From: Thalassarchaeum sp002495735
GTDB taxonomy: Archaea > Thermoplasmatota > Poseidoniia > Poseidoniales > Thalassarchaeaceae
Assembly: GCA_937911265.1 (NCBI GenBank)
Contig: CALDRG010000040.1
Coordinates: forward strand, 1 to 32,977
Direction: 5' to 3'
Length of the DNA: 32,977 nucleotides
Shown: positions 31,113-32,977 of the stretch, piece after piece
Numbering within the stretch: position 1 is the first letter of the stretch
Layout: the number at the start of each line of letters is the position of its first letter
Program-made: the position numbers and the translations under genes
The notes under the pieces: model-generated
What the model saw: the letters and a program-made list of their open reading frames with translations, nothing else
Databases searched by the model: none
What the model was told of the DNA's origin: nothing

Positions 31113-31772
31113 GTGGTCATCGTGCCCGGCCAATACAACGTCAATGAACTCGGGGAGGTTCCGGCAGATGCTCGCCTCCCTACGTCGTATGGAGACTTCC
31201 GCATCAGGGTGTTTCACGAGGAGAACACGGGACTGGACCACGTGGCACTTACCCTAGGCGACATGGGTGGGCCGAACCCGGTGCTAGTCAGGGTGCATTC
31301 TGAATGTCTGACCGGAGATGCCTTCGGCAGCCTCAGGTGTGACTGTGGTGCCCAGTTGGATGCAGCGATGAGACAGATCCACGATATTGGATGGGGGTGC
31401 ATCGTCTATCTGAGGCAAGAGGGTCGCGGCATAGGCCTGCATGCCAAGATACAGGCGTACAACCTGCAGGACCATGGCGCTGACACTTTAGATGCAAACC
31501 TACTACTGGGCCATCCCGCAGATGCAAGGGACTACGGAATCGCCTCAATAATACTGAGTGCTATTGGAATCGAGAGTGTCTGCTTGCTCACAAACAATCC
31601 TGACAAGGTAATGCAACTGATTCAAAATGGTATCAACATAGTTGAGAGGATGCCCTTGGTCGTCGGAGTGGGAGAACTGAATCTCCAATACTTGACGACC
31701 AAGATAGATAGGATGGGGCACGAGATCGAAGACGAGCATCTCAACAATCACGAGCATAAAATGGGGCCGTGA
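31113..31772 (+). CDS. ribA: GTP cyclohydrolase II
   Basis: 219 aa from the GTG at 31113 (VVIVPGQYNVNELGEVP). Starts further upstream overlap tusA and add unrelated residues. The enzyme converts GTP to the pyrimidine precursor of riboflavin. The zinc cysteines are C65, C76 and C78 (HSECLTGDAFGSLRCDCGAQL). RQEGRGIGL (101-109), LTNNP and GINIVERMPLVVG are diagnostic. The sequence tracks E. coli RibA almost end to end. It has no fused DHBP-synthase (RibB) domain. Its last 11 bases overlap tRNA-His on the other strand. Confidence 0.93.
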   Translation: MVIVPGQYNVNELGEVPADARLPTSYGDFRIRVFHEENTGLDHVALTLGDMGGPNPVLVRVHSECLTGDAFGSLRCDCGAQLDAAMRQIHDIGWGCIVYLRQEGRGIGLHAKIQAYNLQDHGADTLDANLLLGHPADARDYGIASIILSAIGIESVCLLTNNPDKVMQLIQNGINIVERMPLVVGVGELNLQYLTTKIDRMGHEIEDEHLNNHEHKMGP

Positions 31773-31837
31773 CCGGGACTTGAACCCGGGCCGGCGGGAC
31801 CACAACCCACCGTGCTAACCGCTACACCATCACAGCC
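31762..31837 (-). tRNA. tRNA-His (GTG)
   Basis: On the minus strand an encoded G-1 pairs with C73, the tRNA-His hallmark. The stem GTGGG/CCCGC encloses TTGTGGT, giving anticodon GTG. The T-loop GGTTCAAGTCC is canonical. CCA is encoded at 31764-31762. The 3' end overlaps the last 11 bases of ribA. Confidence 0.95.
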
Positions 31838-31862
31838 GTATTGACAACTTGGACTCAATGCC

Positions 31863-31873
31863 TGTTTATCAAC
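31863..31873 (-). promoter_or_regulatory. TATA-like box for tRNA-His
   Basis: The minus strand reads TTGATAAACAG, centred about 31 nt before the tRNA 5' end at 31837. It is the only AT-rich patch in the gap. Confidence 0.38.
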
Positions 31874-31944
31874 CGTTACGCATCCAAGGCACGAAGCACC
31901 TGAGACCAACGGATTGAAGCCCTGCTCTCTCCCGTTGCTATGCC

Positions 31945-32977
31945 ATGAGGACTCGTTCGGGAGTCGTGCTCGTCATCTTGCTTGTGGCCGGCTTAGCACC
32001 TCTGGTGCCATTTGCCACAGCCGACACTGTGATTGGGGCCGAAGGTGCAGAGCTGCTGGAGGCTGGTGATTTCTCCGACTCAGAGGAGTGGGAGATATCC
32101 AGCACTGCCGGATTCTCCAGCGATGCCGCCGATTACTCGTTGGGCATGGTGGCCGACGGAGAACTGTCTTTCACTCACGATAGACCGGACAATTTCCAGT
32201 ATTCTACCTCATGGGCCTCAAACAGCATCACCAACTCCAATGCGACTCTGGGGGAGCCGGATTCGTACTACACTTGGTCGAAAGGACCTAACATCACGAT
32301 GACAGGTTACGATTTCAGTGGACTGCATGGGATGCTGGTCGCTAATGTCTCTCTAGTGCTACACTTCTCGGTTCCAGATGCCTTGAATCAGGACTCGGTC
32401 AGGGTTATCCTGCAGAACCACGGCTCGGATAAGTTGGTCGTTACCTACGCTCGAACATTCGGGCCGATATACAGAATGACCAATCCGATGATCCTATCTC
32501 TCGACGGGCTGGCCCTTGCCGACTGGTCCTCCTTGGAGAATACTCAGTTCACCATCGATTACGTATCCACCGGAACCACCGATGACTCTGAAGTCAGGGT
32601 AGATGCAGCGGGCCTCCGGGTGAAGTACCATCAGCCTTGGTACTCTTTCGAAACTGTCAAGGCCACCAACACGATCAACGATGTTGACTCCCCTGTAATT
32701 GACATCAGCCCATATGATGGGACGATCTCTGGGCTCTCTCAGGAGTCATGTGGGCTCGCCCCTGAAGGACCTTTAACTGGTGAGTGGTCTTTCGACGTGG
32801 AAGTGCCACCACTACAGCAGCTGGGTAGGATACACGTATTCGGCACCGGTAACCACACAATATGGGCGCTTCCTGATGATGTAGATGGGGACTACATCGA
32901 AATGCAATCGGGAGAATTACTGGACATATCTGATTCCCTCCAGCACATTAGGATAGAAATCGAGGATGGATGCATCT
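31945..32977 (+). CDS. Secreted protein of unknown function (3' end cut by window edge)
   Basis: 344 complete codons are open to the window end from ATG 31945. A signal peptide is clear (MRTRSGVVLVILLVAGLAPL, ending near FATADT). The mature part is beta-rich with several N-glycosylation-type sites (for example NATL, NITM, NVSL, NHTI). Around residues 50-230 the pattern (WASNSITNSNATL, DFSGLHGMLVANVSLVLHFS, ENTQFTIDYVSTG) resembles a carbohydrate-binding or jelly-roll fold, but I cannot name a family. There are only two Cys in the visible part. It is not of the TSP3 or PPC type of the minus-strand surface proteins. Confidence 0.75.
   Translation, partial: MRTRSGVVLVILLVAGLAPLVPFATADTVIGAEGAELLEAGDFSDSEEWEISSTAGFSSDAADYSLGMVADGELSFTHDRPDNFQYSTSWASNSITNSNATLGEPDSYYTWSKGPNITMTGYDFSGLHGMLVANVSLVLHFSVPDALNQDSVRVILQNHGSDKLVVTYARTFGPIYRMTNPMILSLDGLALADWSSLENTQFTIDYVSTGTTDDSEVRVDAAGLRVKYHQPWYSFETVKATNTINDVDSPVIDISPYDGTISGLSQESCGLAPEGPLTGEWSFDVEVPPLQQLGRIHVFGTGNHTIWALPDDVDGDYIEMQSGELLDISDSLQHIRIEIEDGCI

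Overview
The window looks like part of a planktonic euryarchaeon of the Marine Group II / Poseidoniia type. This is inferred from gene content, not from a marker tree. Archaeal signs are an RpoL-type RNA polymerase subunit, an 88-aa aEF-1beta, a COG2888-type zinc-ribbon protein, an archaeal-style RlmE and TruD, an RNase P RNA, tRNA genes with encoded CCA ends, and TATA-like boxes about 26-31 nt upstream of several starts. Mixed with these are genes of bacterial flavour: a stand-alone GTP cyclohydrolase II, TusA, a DEAD-box helicase with a DbpA-like tail, an acyl-CoA dehydrogenase and large secreted PPC/TSP3 proteins. Coding density is very high. No gene-free stretch exceeds about 175 bp, and several convergent genes lie 0-6 bp apart.

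Layout. 1-14278 is almost entirely minus strand. Read 5'->3' it runs tRNA-Lys(CTT), asnS, an isovaleryl-CoA-dehydrogenase-like gene, a 2028-aa membrane-anchored subtilase, 3-hydroxybutyryl-CoA dehydrogenase, an 1109-aa calcium-repeat surface protein with a cytoplasmic SAP-like tail, and a secreted PPC-like protein cut by the window edge. A plus-strand tRNA-Gln(TTG) sits between the subtilase and the acyl-CoA dehydrogenase. 14325-18564 holds rpiA (-), the RNase P RNA (+) and a large MMPL/RND exporter (-). 18737-21777 (+) holds a membrane-anchored thioredoxin-fold protein translationally coupled to a VKOR homologue, then a sugar-nucleotide epimerase and rlmE. 21784-24495 holds a cupin (-), a zinc-ribbon/EF-1beta pair (+) and an rpoL-truD pair (-). 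24604-27201 (+) is a second MMPL/RND exporter, convergent with a DUF2240-like gene. 27907-31772 (+) is a tight run: HEAT-repeat protein, 94-aa unknown, DEAD-box helicase, TusA, RibA. It ends convergently on tRNA-His(GTG). A secreted protein of unknown function starts at 31945 and runs off the end.

How the parts fit. The secreted proteins are cysteine-paired or calcium-binding, and the VKOR/thioredoxin-fold pair is the kind of system that would make their disulfides. The calcium-repeat protein has exactly two cysteines in each of its six 75-aa repeats and none in its single 35-aa repeat. The most unexpected non-coding signal is the palindromic core CCCTAGGG. I found it three times, and all three copies are in the small intergenic fraction just upstream of starts. 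I saw no CRISPR array, insertion sequence, prophage or defence island.
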